From an uncultured Ruminococcus sp. (GTDB taxonomy: Bacteria > Bacillota > Clostridia > Oscillospirales > Acutalibacteraceae), in the NCBI GenBank assembly GCA_900539465.1, contig UQCF01000001.1, positions 186,001 to 250,000 of the forward strand: a stretch of 64,000 nucleotides of DNA, given 5' to 3'. The notes below the pieces were generated by a model. The model was given only the letters and a program-made list of their open reading frames with translations, had not been told where the DNA came from and did not search any database. Position 1 is the stretch's first letter, and each line of letters opens with the position of its first letter. This document shows positions 34,183-43,218 of this stretch, piece after piece. Made by a program: the position numbers and the translations under genes.

Positions 34183-36101
34183 TGCCGCAACCCAAACAAT
34201 TTAAAGGTCCGAGAGGCGCAAGAGGTCCGAGACCGAAGGTAGAGAACCCCGGCAAGCTGCTCAAAAGGCTTTTGGGATATGTTTTTAAATCTTACACTCC
34301 TCATTGCATAATTGTTTTTATATGTATACTCATAAGCGTACTTGCCAACGCACAGGGCACAATGTTTTTGCAGGACTTGATAGATGTATACATTATGCCG
34401 ATGATAGGCGCAAGCAACCCTGATTTTAAGCCTCTTGCAACAGCTATATTAAAAGTTGCTTCATTTTATCTTTGCGGCGCGGCAGCATCATATATTTACG
34501 GCAGAATACTTGTTGTTGTGTCGCAGGGTACGCTGAAATCACTTCGTAACGATATGTTTTCGCACATGGAGAAGCTGCCGATTAAATACTTTGACACAAA
34601 CTCACACGGCGATATAATGTCTGTTTACACAAATGATATTGATACTCTTCGGCAGATGATAAGTCAGAGTATTCCCCAGCTTATAAACAGCACGTTCACA
34701 ATAATTACCGTTTTTGTGTGTATGTTAAAACTCAATATTCCGCTCACGGTACTTACGATAGTTATGGTTGCCGTTATGCTTATGTGCACAAAGAAATTTG
34801 CGGGGCTCAGCGGCAAATACTTCACCGCGCAGCAGAGAGACCTCGGCAAAGTAAACGGATTTATCGAAGAGATGATGTCCGGGCAAAAGGTTGTTAAGGT
34901 CTTTTGCCATGAAGAAAAAAACATTGACGACTTCAACGAGCTTAATGACAATTTGTTTGACAGCGCATATAACGCAAACAAATTTGCAAATATCCTGGGA
35001 CCCATAAATGCTCAGCTCGGCAACCTCAGCTATGTTCTTTGCGCCGCAGTCGGCGGAATGATTGCCCTCAGCGGATTCGGCGGACTTTCACTCGGTGCGC
35101 TCGCGAGCTTTTTGACATTTAACAAAAGCTTCAGTATGCCGATAAACCAGGTCAGCCAGCAGTTAAACTCAATAGTTATGGCACTCGCAGGCTGTGAAAG
35201 AGTATTTAAACTGCTTGACGAAAAGCCCGAAACCGACGAAGGATATGTAACGCTCGTCAGAGCAAAAGAAGAAAACGGCGTTATCACAGAGAGCAAAGAG
35301 CGCACAGGCATGTGGGCATGGAAGCATGTTCATCAGGCAACGGGCGAAACCGAATACACACGTCTTGAGGGCGGAGTTGTTTTTGACGATGTTGACTTTG
35401 GCTATAACGAAGACAAAATTGTTCTTCACAACATCAAGATGTTTGCCCAGCCCGGTCAAAAGATTGCGTTTGTCGGTTCAACAGGTGCAGGCAAAACTAC
35501 CATAACAAACCTTATAAACAGGTTTTATGACATTCAGGACGGCAAGATACGCTACGACGGCATAAACATCAACAAAATCAAAAAGGACGATCTGCGCCAC
35601 TCGCTCGGCATGGTGCTTCAGGACACTCATCTTTTCACCGACACCGTTATGGAAAACATCAGATACGGAAAGCTTGACGCAACGGACGAAGAAGTTATTG
35701 CCGCGGCAAAGCTTGCAAATGCAGACGGATTTATAAGACATCTGCCCGACGGCTACAACACGATGCTCACAGGCGACGGCTCGAACCTCAGCCAGGGTCA
35801 AAGGCAGCTTATCGCAATTGCCAGAGCCGCTGTTGCCGACCCGCCCGTTCTGATACTTGACGAAGCTACAAGCTCCATAGACACAAGAACCGAAAAAATA
35901 GTCCAGGACGGCATGGATAACCTCATGCGAGGCAGAACAACATTTGTTATCGCCCACAGACTTTCTACCGTCAGAAACAGCGACTGCATAATGGTTCTTG
36001 AAAAGGGACGTATAATTGAGCGCGGCACGCACGACCAGCTCATAAAAGAGCAGGGTCGCTACTACCAGCTCTACACGGGAAACGCGGCAAAAAAATCTTA
36101 A
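34182..36101 (+). CDS. ABC exporter half-transporter (catalytic subunit)
   Basis: The product has 639 residues. A basic, Pro/Gly-rich N-terminus of about 30 residues precedes the exporter membrane domain. The nucleotide-binding domain has Walker A GSTGAGKTTI, signature LSQGQRQLI and Walker B LILDEATSSID with the catalytic Glu intact. An insertion of about 45 residues before the ATPase domain (ERTGMWAWKHVHQATGETEY) is typical of the BmrD/YheH-like partner. With the preceding gene it should form a heterodimer. A long terminator hairpin follows at 36108-36160. Confidence 0.93.
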   Translation: MPQPKQFKGPRGARGPRPKVENPGKLLKRLLGYVFKSYTPHCIIVFICILISVLANAQGTMFLQDLIDVYIMPMIGASNPDFKPLATAILKVASFYLCGAAASYIYGRILVVVSQGTLKSLRNDMFSHMEKLPIKYFDTNSHGDIMSVYTNDIDTLRQMISQSIPQLINSTFTIITVFVCMLKLNIPLTVLTIVMVAVMLMCTKKFAGLSGKYFTAQQRDLGKVNGFIEEMMSGQKVVKVFCHEEKNIDDFNELNDNLFDSAYNANKFANILGPINAQLGNLSYVLCAAVGGMIALSGFGGLSLGALASFLTFNKSFSMPINQVSQQLNSIVMALAGCERVFKLLDEKPETDEGYVTLVRAKEENGVITESKERTGMWAWKHVHQATGETEYTRLEGGVVFDDVDFGYNEDKIVLHNIKMFAQPGQKIAFVGSTGAGKTTITNLINRFYDIQDGKIRYDGININKIKKDDLRHSLGMVLQDTHLFTDTVMENIRYGKLDATDEEVIAAAKLANADGFIRHLPDGYNTMLTGDGSNLSQGQRQLIAIARAAVADPPVLILDEATSSIDTRTEKIVQDGMDNLMRGRTTFVIAHRLSTVRNSDCIMVLEKGRIIERGTHDQLIKEQGRYYQLYTGNAAKKS

Positions 36102-36107
36102 AAAATC

Positions 36108-36160
36108 AAAGTTCACCGTTGAATTATATATTTATAAAGTATATAATGGCGGTGGACTTT
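36108..36160 (+). terminator. Intrinsic terminator after the ABC exporter operon
   Basis: A 13-base-pair outer stem (AAAGTTCACCGTT / GGCGGTGGACTTT, three G-U pairs), an inner ATTATATA / TATATAAT stem, then ATTTTTAT. Confidence 0.8.
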
Positions 36161-36185
36161 ATTTTTATAATGAAAGGAAGTTTTT

Positions 36186-37268
36186 ATGGAAAGAACTGTT
36201 AAGGTCGGCATAATAGGCTGCGGCGGAATTGCCAACGGCAAGCACATGCCGTCACTCAAGAAAATCGAGAATGTTCAGATGGTGGCTTTCTGCGATATAA
36301 TCGAAGAAAGAGCCGAAAAAGCGGCAAAAGAATTCGGCGTTGAGGGTGCTAAGGTTTATAAGGATTACAAGGAGCTTTTGAAAGATGAGTCAATAGAAGT
36401 AATCCATGTCTGCACACCAAACCGCTCTCACAGCTTTATCAGCATTGACGCTATGGAGGCAGGAAAGCACGTTATGTGCGAAAAGCCCATGGCAATAAAC
36501 TATAAAGAAGCAAAAGCTATGCTTGAAGCCTCGCAGAGAACGGGCAAAAAGCTCAGCATAGGCTACCAGAGCAGATTCAGAAATGACTCGCAGTATCTTA
36601 AAAAGTGCTGTGAAAACGGCGAGCTCGGCGAAATCTATTATGCCAAAGCTCACGCAGTGAGAAGACGTGCCGTGCCCACATGGGGCGTTTTTCTTAACGA
36701 ATATGAGCAAGGCGGCGGACCGCTCATTGACATAGGCACACACGCGCTCGACCTCACGCTTTGGATGATGGACAACTACAAACCTAAGATGGTTGTAGGC
36801 AGCGTATATAAAAAGCTCGGCGACCAAAATGGAACAGGCAACGCATGGGGCGATTGGGACCCGAAGCAGTACACGGTTGAGGACTCGGCTTTCGGCTATA
36901 TAGTTATGGAAAACGGCGCTACGATAGTGCTTGAATCCAGTTGGGCGCTCAACACACTTGATACAATAGAAGCGTCCACCTCGCTTTGCGGAACAAAAGC
37001 GGGTGCGGATATGCGCGACGGACTTAGGCTCAACTACATAAAAAACAATATGCAGGTTGTTGAAAAGCCGAACCTTGAGGTTGCGGGCGCGGCATTTTTT
37101 GACGGCAAAAAAGAAGACCCTTCGGATATAGAAGAAAGACTTTGGATTGACGCCGTTATAAACGACAAAGAGGTTGTAACAAAGCCCGAACAGGCTCTTG
37201 TTGTCACTCAAATTCTTGAGGCAATATATGAATCCGGCAAAACGGGAAAGCCCGTATATTTTAATTAA
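36186..37268 (+). CDS. Gfo/Idh/MocA-family NAD(P)-dependent oxidoreductase
   Basis: The product has 360 residues. The N-terminal Rossmann fold shows GCGGIANGKHMPSL, and the EKP motif is in MCEKPMAIN near 98. The C-terminal domain has GGGPLIDIGTHALDL, which carries the Asp and His of the active site. Members oxidise or reduce sugars, inositols or their derivatives. W and G-rich GNAWGDWDPKQY is typical of the large clostridial subgroup of unknown specificity. RBS GAAAGGAAG precedes the ATG. It is a single-gene transcript between the terminators at 36108 and 37286. Confidence 0.92.
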   Translation: MERTVKVGIIGCGGIANGKHMPSLKKIENVQMVAFCDIIEERAEKAAKEFGVEGAKVYKDYKELLKDESIEVIHVCTPNRSHSFISIDAMEAGKHVMCEKPMAINYKEAKAMLEASQRTGKKLSIGYQSRFRNDSQYLKKCCENGELGEIYYAKAHAVRRRAVPTWGVFLNEYEQGGGPLIDIGTHALDLTLWMMDNYKPKMVVGSVYKKLGDQNGTGNAWGDWDPKQYTVEDSAFGYIVMENGATIVLESSWALNTLDTIEASTSLCGTKAGADMRDGLRLNYIKNNMQVVEKPNLEVAGAAFFDGKKEDPSDIEERLWIDAVINDKEVVTKPEQALVVTQILEAIYESGKTGKPVYFN

Positions 37269-37285
37269 ACCCATAACAAAAAAAT

Positions 37286-37320
37286 CCCCGATTATCAGAC
37301 CTAACATCCGATAATCGGGG
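37286..37320. terminator. Bidirectional terminator
   Basis: Eleven-base perfect arms (CCCCGATTATC / GATAATCGGGG) with a T run on each side, between the convergent oxidoreductase gene and deoD. Confidence 0.9.
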
Positions 37321-37338
37321 TGTTTTATTTTTATAATT

Positions 37339-38046
37339 TTATTCGGCTGCGGTTTTAAGCGCAATTTCTATCATTTCGGAAAATGAAGTCTGTCTCTCTT
37401 CGGGCGACAGCTCCTCCCCCGTTATGATGTTATCCGATACCGTGCATATTGCAAGAGCTTTTTTGCCGCACCTTGCCGCGGTCATATAAAGTGCGGCAGC
37501 CTCCATCTCTATTGCAAGCACGCCCATTTTTGCCCAAAGAGCCGTGGCGTTTTCATCGTCGCAATAGAAGGTATCCGATGAGAGAATGTTGCCGACTCTG
37601 TAAGGCGCGCCGATTTTTTCGGCTTCGCCTCCCGCCTTTTTCAAAAGCTCAAAATCTGCCGTGGGCGCAAATGTGCCGGGCAGATTATACTGCGAGGCAA
37701 ACGCAGAATTTGTGCAGGCGCCGATGGCAAGAATTATCTCTCTCAAATTTATGTCTTCTCTTATCGCTCCGGCAGAGCCTATTCTGATGATGTTTTCAAC
37801 ATCATAAAAATTATAAAGCTCATAAGAATAAATGCCTATTGATGGCATACCCATTCCGCTTGCCATAACAGAAACTTTTTTGCCGAGGTATTCGCCCGTG
37901 TAGCCGTGTATTCCTCTGACGTTGTTGACGAGAACGGCATTTTTCAAAAAGTTTTTTGCAATAAATTCCGCCCGCAAAGGGTCGCCGGGCATAAGAACGG
38001 TTTTGGCAAAATCGCCTTTTTGTGCCGAATTATGAGGTGTTGACAT
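37339..38046 (-). CDS. deoD: Purine-nucleoside phosphorylase, DeoD type
   Basis: The product has 235 residues. LMPGDPLRAEFIAKNFL at the start, VMASGMGMPSIGIYSYEL, RIGSAGA and the closing catalytic region (ALAICTVSDNI) are those of the hexameric bacterial nucleoside phosphorylase. It splits purine (deoxy)nucleosides with phosphate to base and (deoxy)ribose-1-phosphate. The gene follows deoC by 12 bases, so the two provide deoxynucleoside salvage. It is the last gene of the minus-strand transcript that begins with the GH78 gene. Confidence 0.96.
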   Translation of the reverse strand: MSTPHNSAQKGDFAKTVLMPGDPLRAEFIAKNFLKNAVLVNNVRGIHGYTGEYLGKKVSVMASGMGMPSIGIYSYELYNFYDVENIIRIGSAGAIREDINLREIILAIGACTNSAFASQYNLPGTFAPTADFELLKKAGGEAEKIGAPYRVGNILSSDTFYCDDENATALWAKMGVLAIEMEAAALYMTAARCGKKALAICTVSDNIITGEELSPEERQTSFSEMIEIALKTAAE

Positions 38047-38058
38047 TATAAATCACCC

Positions 38059-38718
38059 TTAAAGCAAGTTATTTTCTTTTACGATTTTTACAATTCTGCT
38101 TGTGCCGAGGCGCCGGGCACCGAGAGACAAAAACAGCTCGGCATCATCAAGTGACGATATGCCGCCTGCCGCCTTTATTTTTGTGCCGTTTGATACGTTC
38201 TTTGCAAAAAGCTTTATATCATGCGCGGTAGCCCCGCCCGATGAAAAGCCGGTAGACGTCTTTATAAAATCCGCCCCGGAGGACGAGACGATTTCACACA
38301 TCTTTATTTTTTCTTCATCGGTCAAAAGGCAGGTTTCGATTATTACTTTTAATATTTTATCGCCGCAGGCACTTTTTATGCTGTTTATTTCATTTAGCAA
38401 AGAAGTGTATTTTTTATCTTTAAGCCATCCGATATTTATAACCATGTCTATTTCGTCCGCGCCGTTTTTTATTGCGTCCTCGGTTTCAAACACCTTTGCG
38501 GCGGTTGTGGAATATCCGTTCGGGAAGCCGATAACGGTACAAACGGGTATTTTGCCGCCGAGGTATTCGGATGCATCTTTGACATAGCTTGCAGGTATGC
38601 AAACGGAAGCAGTGGAATATTTAACCGCGTCGTCGCAAAGATTTTTAATATCCGCCCATGTCGCGTCCTGCTTTAACAAAGTATGGTCAACATGAGACAG
38701 TATGTTTTTTATATCCAT
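38059..38718 (-). CDS. deoC: Deoxyribose-phosphate aldolase
   Basis: The product has 219 residues from the ATG at 38718, where GGAGG sits 7 bases upstream; the frame is open to 38778 without an RBS. The Schiff-base Lys is in FIKTSTGF, with HTLLKQDATW at the N-terminus and the ADEIDMVINIGWLK block. The enzyme cleaves 2-deoxyribose-5-phosphate to acetaldehyde and glyceraldehyde-3-phosphate. It is paired with deoD for use of deoxynucleosides as carbon source. Confidence 0.97.
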   Translation of the reverse strand: MDIKNILSHVDHTLLKQDATWADIKNLCDDAVKYSTASVCIPASYVKDASEYLGGKIPVCTVIGFPNGYSTTAAKVFETEDAIKNGADEIDMVINIGWLKDKKYTSLLNEINSIKSACGDKILKVIIETCLLTDEEKIKMCEIVSSSGADFIKTSTGFSSGGATAHDIKLFAKNVSNGTKIKAAGGISSLDDAELFLSLGARRLGTSRIVKIVKENNLL

Positions 38719-38732
38719 ATCAATCCTCCGCC

Positions 38733-39473
38733 TTATGAGCCGTAAAGAGTTAGAGTGCCGTCTGTAACAACATACCACTCCGAGTCGATTTTAATAACAT
38801 AGAAATTCATGTAACCGATGTCGTCGTCTTTGCTTGTACCGTCTATTTTTACAGCCATAGAAACGCGCATAGCTTCTGTTTTTTCTCCGTCTTTAAATAT
38901 CTCTCCGCAGGTTTGCTCATATTGAGTGAGAAGATAATAAAACTCGCCGTCACTCAGCTTTTGGGATTTTATATGAGAAAGCGATGTTTTAAAATCCGCG
39001 CCGTATTCCGCCACTAATTCGCCGTACATTCCGGCATAATTTGACGAAAGCTGATTTGTCATCTCACCGTAGCTTGAATAAGGTGAGAACATTCCCCACA
39101 AATTGCCGAAGCTGCGCTGTGAGATCGTTTGATAATATTTTTGCGTATCTGCCGACGAAACTTCAGAGAGCTGCTGAAAGTCGCCCGACATATATGCGTT
39201 TATATACGTCTTTGCGGCTTTTTCCGCGCCGTTCGGCGACAAAGTCACAGCCAATATTATAACAATCACAATCGCCGCCAAAACAGAACACACTGCGGCT
39301 ATGCCGTATTTTTTGTATTTCGGCCCCTCAACGGGCATCTTTTCGGTGGTGTAAGGGTTCCCCTCCGGCGGCTCAAGCGACTGCTCGGAGCTGTCAAAGC
39401 TTAAATCATAAGAGCAAAATCTGCAAAAATTGCTGCCGTCCTCATTTAATCTGCCGCAGCGCGGACATATCAT
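38733..39473 (-). CDS. Zinc-ribbon membrane protein of unknown function
   Basis: The product has 246 residues. The N-terminal zinc ribbon has CPRC at 3-6 and CRFC about 17-20, then an acidic/Pro linker, one membrane helix (about 57-80) and an external domain of about 160 residues. The external part begins AAKTYINAYMSGD, as in proteins with an NTF2-like or DUF4878-type extracellular fold. Proteins of this build are common in clostridia and lack a known role. RBS GGAGGGG precedes the ATG. It lies between proC and deoC, in the same orientation, with short gaps. Confidence 0.8.
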   Translation of the reverse strand: MICPRCGRLNEDGSNFCRFCSYDLSFDSSEQSLEPPEGNPYTTEKMPVEGPKYKKYGIAAVCSVLAAIVIVIILAVTLSPNGAEKAAKTYINAYMSGDFQQLSEVSSADTQKYYQTISQRSFGNLWGMFSPYSSYGEMTNQLSSNYAGMYGELVAEYGADFKTSLSHIKSQKLSDGEFYYLLTQYEQTCGEIFKDGEKTEAMRVSMAVKIDGTSKDDDIGYMNFYVIKIDSEWYVVTDGTLTLYGS

Positions 39474-39491
39474 ATAATCCCCTCCGTATTA

Positions 39492-40334
39492 TTAAACTAC
39501 GTCTTTTTCTTCTATTCCGCCCATATCCAAAATGCGCTTAAACGTGTCAAGTACGCATTGAACGGCGGCGTTTCTGAAGCCGTTTTTCTCAAGACTTACA
39601 ACACCCGCGATAGTGGAACCGCCGGGCGAGCAAACCTCGTCTTTAAGCTTTTCGGGGTGTTTGCCGCTCTCTTCTATGAGAGAAGCCGTGCCGATTATTG
39701 TATCTATTGCAAACTTTTGAGCCTGTGCTCTTGTAAGACCCGTCATAACTCCGCCGTCGGCTAGAGCCTCTATAAACATGCAAACATATGCGGGCCCGCA
39801 GCCGGTTATGACACTGCCGGCATACATTTTCTTTTCGGGAAGAACCTCGAAAGAGCCCGAAAATCTTAGTATGTCTTTATACTCTTCAAAAATTTCGTCG
39901 GTTACAAATGCGTTGTTGGTGCAAAGAGTTATGCACTTGCCGACATTTGCCGCAACATTTGGCAATGTTCTTATTATCGGAACATCAACATCTGCACCGA
40001 GCCACTGCCTGATAGTGTCTGTGCTGACGCTGACCATTATCGAAACAATTACCTTCTCTTCGCCATTTTCGATACACTCCTTAACAACGGGACCTATCTC
40101 TGAAAGAACAGCTTCACCAACCTGCGGCTTTACGCCTATTAAAATAAACTTGCTGCTTTTGACCGCCTCGGCATTTGTTGCAACATATTCTGCGCCTGTC
40201 TCCTCGGCAAATGCCCTTGCCTTTTCGCTGTCATGATCCGTAACGACTATATCTTTGGGGTCACAGCCCTTGCAGGCGGCTCTTGCCAAAGCTCCGCCCA
40301 TAACGCCTGTGCCTATAAAAGCCATTTTTTTCAT
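39492..40334 (-). CDS. proC: Pyrroline-5-carboxylate reductase
   Basis: The product has 280 residues. The ATG at 40334 is preferred (GGAGG 9 bases upstream) over one at 40349. The NAD(P) motif is MAFIGTGVMGGALA, and the conserved C-terminal proline-site block reads GCGPAYVCMFIEALADGGV with PGGSTIAGV. It makes the last step of proline synthesis. It sits 38 bases after the GH78 gene. Confidence 0.96.
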   Translation of the reverse strand: MKKMAFIGTGVMGGALARAACKGCDPKDIVVTDHDSEKARAFAEETGAEYVATNAEAVKSSKFILIGVKPQVGEAVLSEIGPVVKECIENGEEKVIVSIMVSVSTDTIRQWLGADVDVPIIRTLPNVAANVGKCITLCTNNAFVTDEIFEEYKDILRFSGSFEVLPEKKMYAGSVITGCGPAYVCMFIEALADGGVMTGLTRAQAQKFAIDTIIGTASLIEESGKHPEKLKDEVCSPGGSTIAGVVSLEKNGFRNAAVQCVLDTFKRILDMGGIEEKDVV

Positions 40335-40372
40335 ATATAACGCCTCCAAAAATCTTTTAACATATTATAGCA

Positions 40373-42568
40373 CTACAAAGGCAGACTAACAAGCGGTATC
40401 TTTATATGATTTTCGCCGAAAGAGAGATTTTTTTCTGTTTCGCCGTATTTAAATACCGCCTCGGTGTCGCCCGAAATAACTATAACAAAGGTAATATTGT
40501 CTTTTTCTTTTTTATATTCAACAGAAATTTTGCCGCTCGATGTTTTGATGTGACCCTTTGCAAAATTTAATTTTTCTATATTGGCAGGGGCAATGACCGC
40601 CTTTTTATAGCCGTAGGAGTCCTCGGTCTGTGTAATTCCGAGAATATACTCAAACAAAAATCTTACGCTCGCACCGAACATCGGGTGATTGTTTGAGTCG
40701 GCACCGTTCCAATTCTCCCAAAGAGTTGTTGCGCCGTTTTTTCTCATATGAGAAAAAGAAACTTCGCCGTCACCCGAGAGAAGGCTGTATGCAAGATTTT
40801 GCTTGCCGTTCTTAAAAAGCACTTCATTTAAAATATATGTTCCGAAAATACCGGTGTCATACATTCCGAGCTTTTCGTATTTTCGGACTAAAGAGTCAAG
40901 CGTATTGCCGTCCGCTATGCCGCAGGAATAAGCAAATGCCTCCGCGCCCTGCAAGCCGCCCAAAAACGTGCCGTCTTTTTCACGGTATTTTTTTATAAGC
41001 GACTGACGGTGAAAAGAAATTAGGCTTTCTGTTTTTTTTGTGTTTTTATCGAGAAGCTTTTCGCAACACAGCAGTATTTCAAGTAAATCAACATACATAC
41101 ATGTGTTTGCAAAAGCTTCGGGCAGCTTGATTTTTTGCGGTGTGCACCAGTCGCCGAGGCACCAGCCCTTTTCTTCTTCTCTGACAACCAGCCCTTCTTC
41201 GCAGCGAGATTCCATATAATCGCGGTATTTCAGCATATTCGGGTACATCTCCGAAATCGCATCTGTATCTCCGCTTATTTTAGCGTAGGTATAGGGAACG
41301 GATATTATCGCGCCGCCCCAGCCGGCAGGTCCTCCCCCGCCGCCCGCAAAAGGCGCGGTATGCTGAACGTGACCGGTGGTTTTATCCTGGCAGTCGGCGA
41401 TGTCATATATCCATTTGCGGAAAAAGTCTTTTGAGTCAAGACTCAGCATTGCCGCCGCGGTGCAAAGCCGTCCGTCCCCGGTGTATCCGAGACGTTCTCT
41501 GTGCGGACAATCAGACGGAACACCGCTGTGCATATTTGAAAGCTGAGTGTGAACAAAAGTATCAAAAAGCCAGTTCAGATTTTGGTCGGAGCATTTAAAA
41601 TCACCGCTGACGGGAATATCTGCGTGCACTTCTCTGACTTCTGTCGGATTTGCGTTGTTTGTGAGCGAAAAATATCTGAATCCGTGCCATAAAAATCTTG
41701 GAAAAAATTCTTTGGTTTTGTCGTCTGTGATAAAGGTATCGCAGGCGGTTTGATTCCAGCCCGCCGAAAGCGGATCCAAATTGCCGTCTGCCGACAAAAG
41801 CTCCGAAAATTTAATCTCGACCTTTTGATTGGGCTCGTCGCATTGCACCACGGCGTAGCCGGAGAGGTTTAAGCCTGCGTCATATACCGAATATTCACCG
41901 AAATCCTTTAGCTTTAAAGGCTTAAAGCTTCTGATAATTTTATCGGTATTACAGCTTTGAATATAAAATTCTGTTTTCATGTCTTTGCAAATTTCCGGCG
42001 TTTTCCAACCGTTCAAATCGGCATTTTCGGTGTTCCAGTTATAATCAAAGCCGTTATAGTCGTGTTCTTCGCCGAAAAACAGAGATGATTTTTTAATAAA
42101 GCCCTGTTTATATAAAGTATTCTCGCCGCTGGCAAATTCATTTTCTTCTGTTTTTATCAAATAGCAAAGGCGGATGTTGCCGTAATCCATATTCCCCTCG
42201 GCTTTTCTTTCGGTCTGATGAAAATATCCGCCGCCGAGCATAACGCCTATTACATTTGTGCCCTTTTTTATGTATTCGCTTATATCATAAGACAAGCAGT
42301 AAACTCTGTTATCCATAATATCGTTGAGCGGATAGATTAAATTCATTTTTTCGCGGTCTCTTTTAATATAATCGGAGTACGCGGGAACAAGCTCGTCGCA
42401 GGACACCCTTTTTGAATTTATATAAAGAATAAAATAGCCGAGTCCGCAAATATTTATTTTGGCGCTGCACTTGTCTTTCAATTCAAATGTTTCTCTGAAT
42501 ATCGCGGAGCTCATATCCTCTTTGGGCTTAATCCATTTTGCGTTATTAAAAATCTCTTTATGCGTCAC
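40373..42568 (-). CDS. Glycoside hydrolase family 78 alpha-L-rhamnosidase-like enzyme
   Basis: The product has 731 residues. The start is GTG at 42568: GGTGG lies 6 bases upstream and the promoter at 42588-42616 rules out the longer frame to 42616. N-terminal beta domains with VMLGGGYFHQ and DGFDYNW-like segments precede the (alpha/alpha)6 barrel, with DCPHRERLGYTGDG near 335, the conserved acidic block of GH78. WENWNGADSNNHPMFGA near 630 is also typical. There is no signal peptide, so it acts on imported rhamnosides. Activity on another alpha-L-glycoside is possible. Confidence 0.9.
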   Translation of the reverse strand: MTHKEIFNNAKWIKPKEDMSSAIFRETFELKDKCSAKINICGLGYFILYINSKRVSCDELVPAYSDYIKRDREKMNLIYPLNDIMDNRVYCLSYDISEYIKKGTNVIGVMLGGGYFHQTERKAEGNMDYGNIRLCYLIKTEENEFASGENTLYKQGFIKKSSLFFGEEHDYNGFDYNWNTENADLNGWKTPEICKDMKTEFYIQSCNTDKIIRSFKPLKLKDFGEYSVYDAGLNLSGYAVVQCDEPNQKVEIKFSELLSADGNLDPLSAGWNQTACDTFITDDKTKEFFPRFLWHGFRYFSLTNNANPTEVREVHADIPVSGDFKCSDQNLNWLFDTFVHTQLSNMHSGVPSDCPHRERLGYTGDGRLCTAAAMLSLDSKDFFRKWIYDIADCQDKTTGHVQHTAPFAGGGGGPAGWGGAIISVPYTYAKISGDTDAISEMYPNMLKYRDYMESRCEEGLVVREEEKGWCLGDWCTPQKIKLPEAFANTCMYVDLLEILLCCEKLLDKNTKKTESLISFHRQSLIKKYREKDGTFLGGLQGAEAFAYSCGIADGNTLDSLVRKYEKLGMYDTGIFGTYILNEVLFKNGKQNLAYSLLSGDGEVSFSHMRKNGATTLWENWNGADSNNHPMFGASVRFLFEYILGITQTEDSYGYKKAVIAPANIEKLNFAKGHIKTSSGKISVEYKKEKDNITFVIVISGDTEAVFKYGETEKNLSFGENHIKIPLVSLPL

Positions 42569-42587
42569 CGATAACCACCTCACAAAA

Positions 42588-42616
42588 AATATAGCATAAA
42601 AAAGCGTTCGGCTCAA
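42588..42616 (-). promoter_or_regulatory. Promoter of the GH78-proC-deoCD transcript
   Basis: On the minus strand TTGAGC, 17 bases, TATATT. It is divergent from the promoter at 42636-42664 and decides the GTG start of the GH78 gene. Confidence 0.65.
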
Positions 42617-42635
42617 CTGATTTTATAACTTTCTC

Positions 42636-42664
42636 TTGAATTTAAACATTTTAAAAGCTACAAT
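42636..42664 (+). promoter_or_regulatory. Promoter of the YgjP-like metallopeptidase gene
   Basis: TTGAAT, 17 bases, TACAAT, about 30 bases before the ATG at 42696. It excludes the longer reading frame that begins at 42636. Confidence 0.6.
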
Positions 42665-42695
42665 GTATGAGATAAAATTTAATCGCGGTGATATT

Positions 42696-43217
42696 ATGCG
42701 TGAATATACTTTAAAACGCTCGGACAGAAAAACCGTTGCAATAGAAATCACAAAAGACTGCACGGTTTTGGTCAGAGCGCCGAAAAGACTTTCAGAAAAG
42801 AGAATAGAAGAATTTATAACTCAAAACGAAAAATGGATTGAGCACCATATCAAGCTTCAGCGCGAGCGGCAGAAAAGCCGTAAAGAGCTTAGCGAAGATG
42901 AAATCGGTGAGCTGAGAAAGAGGGCAAAAGAATATATTATTCCCAAAGTACGGGAATATTCCGAAATTATGGGCACGGATTACACGGGAATAAAAATCAC
43001 TTCCGCAAAGACAAGATACGGCTCTTGCAGTGCAAAAAATTCGCTTTGTTTTTCGCTTTATCTTATGCAAAAGCCGCTTTATGCCGTTGACTATGTGATT
43101 GTTCACGAGCTTGCTCACACGGTACACCATAACCACGGCAAAGATTTTTATAAACTTATAGAAAAATATATGCCCGATTACAAAGACAGAATATCGGTTT
43201 TAAAAGGAGCAAAATAA
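42696..43217 (+). CDS. YgjP-like (M48/SprT-related, DUF45) zinc metallopeptidase
   Basis: The product has 173 residues from the ATG at 42696. YTLKRSDRKTVAIEI opens the YgjP-like domain. TRYGSCS and the zinc-site VIVHELAHTVHHNHGKDFY (HExxH plus a distal His) are diagnostic. Family members are cytoplasmic putative metallopeptidases of unknown substrate. The stop and the start of the HAD gene are only 1 base apart, so both are co-translated. Confidence 0.9.
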   Translation: MREYTLKRSDRKTVAIEITKDCTVLVRAPKRLSEKRIEEFITQNEKWIEHHIKLQRERQKSRKELSEDEIGELRKRAKEYIIPKVREYSEIMGTDYTGIKITSAKTRYGSCSAKNSLCFSLYLMQKPLYAVDYVIVHELAHTVHHNHGKDFYKLIEKYMPDYKDRISVLKGAK

Positions 43218-43218
43218 A

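Noticed and set aside
35478..36116. 212-codon open frame on the minus strand
   Set aside because: It is antisense to the second ABC subunit and mirrors its biased codon use; no RBS or domain was seen.
36390..37364. 324-codon open frame on the minus strand
   Set aside because: It is antisense to the clear Gfo/Idh/MocA gene, has no recognisable domain and runs across the bidirectional terminator at 37286-37320.
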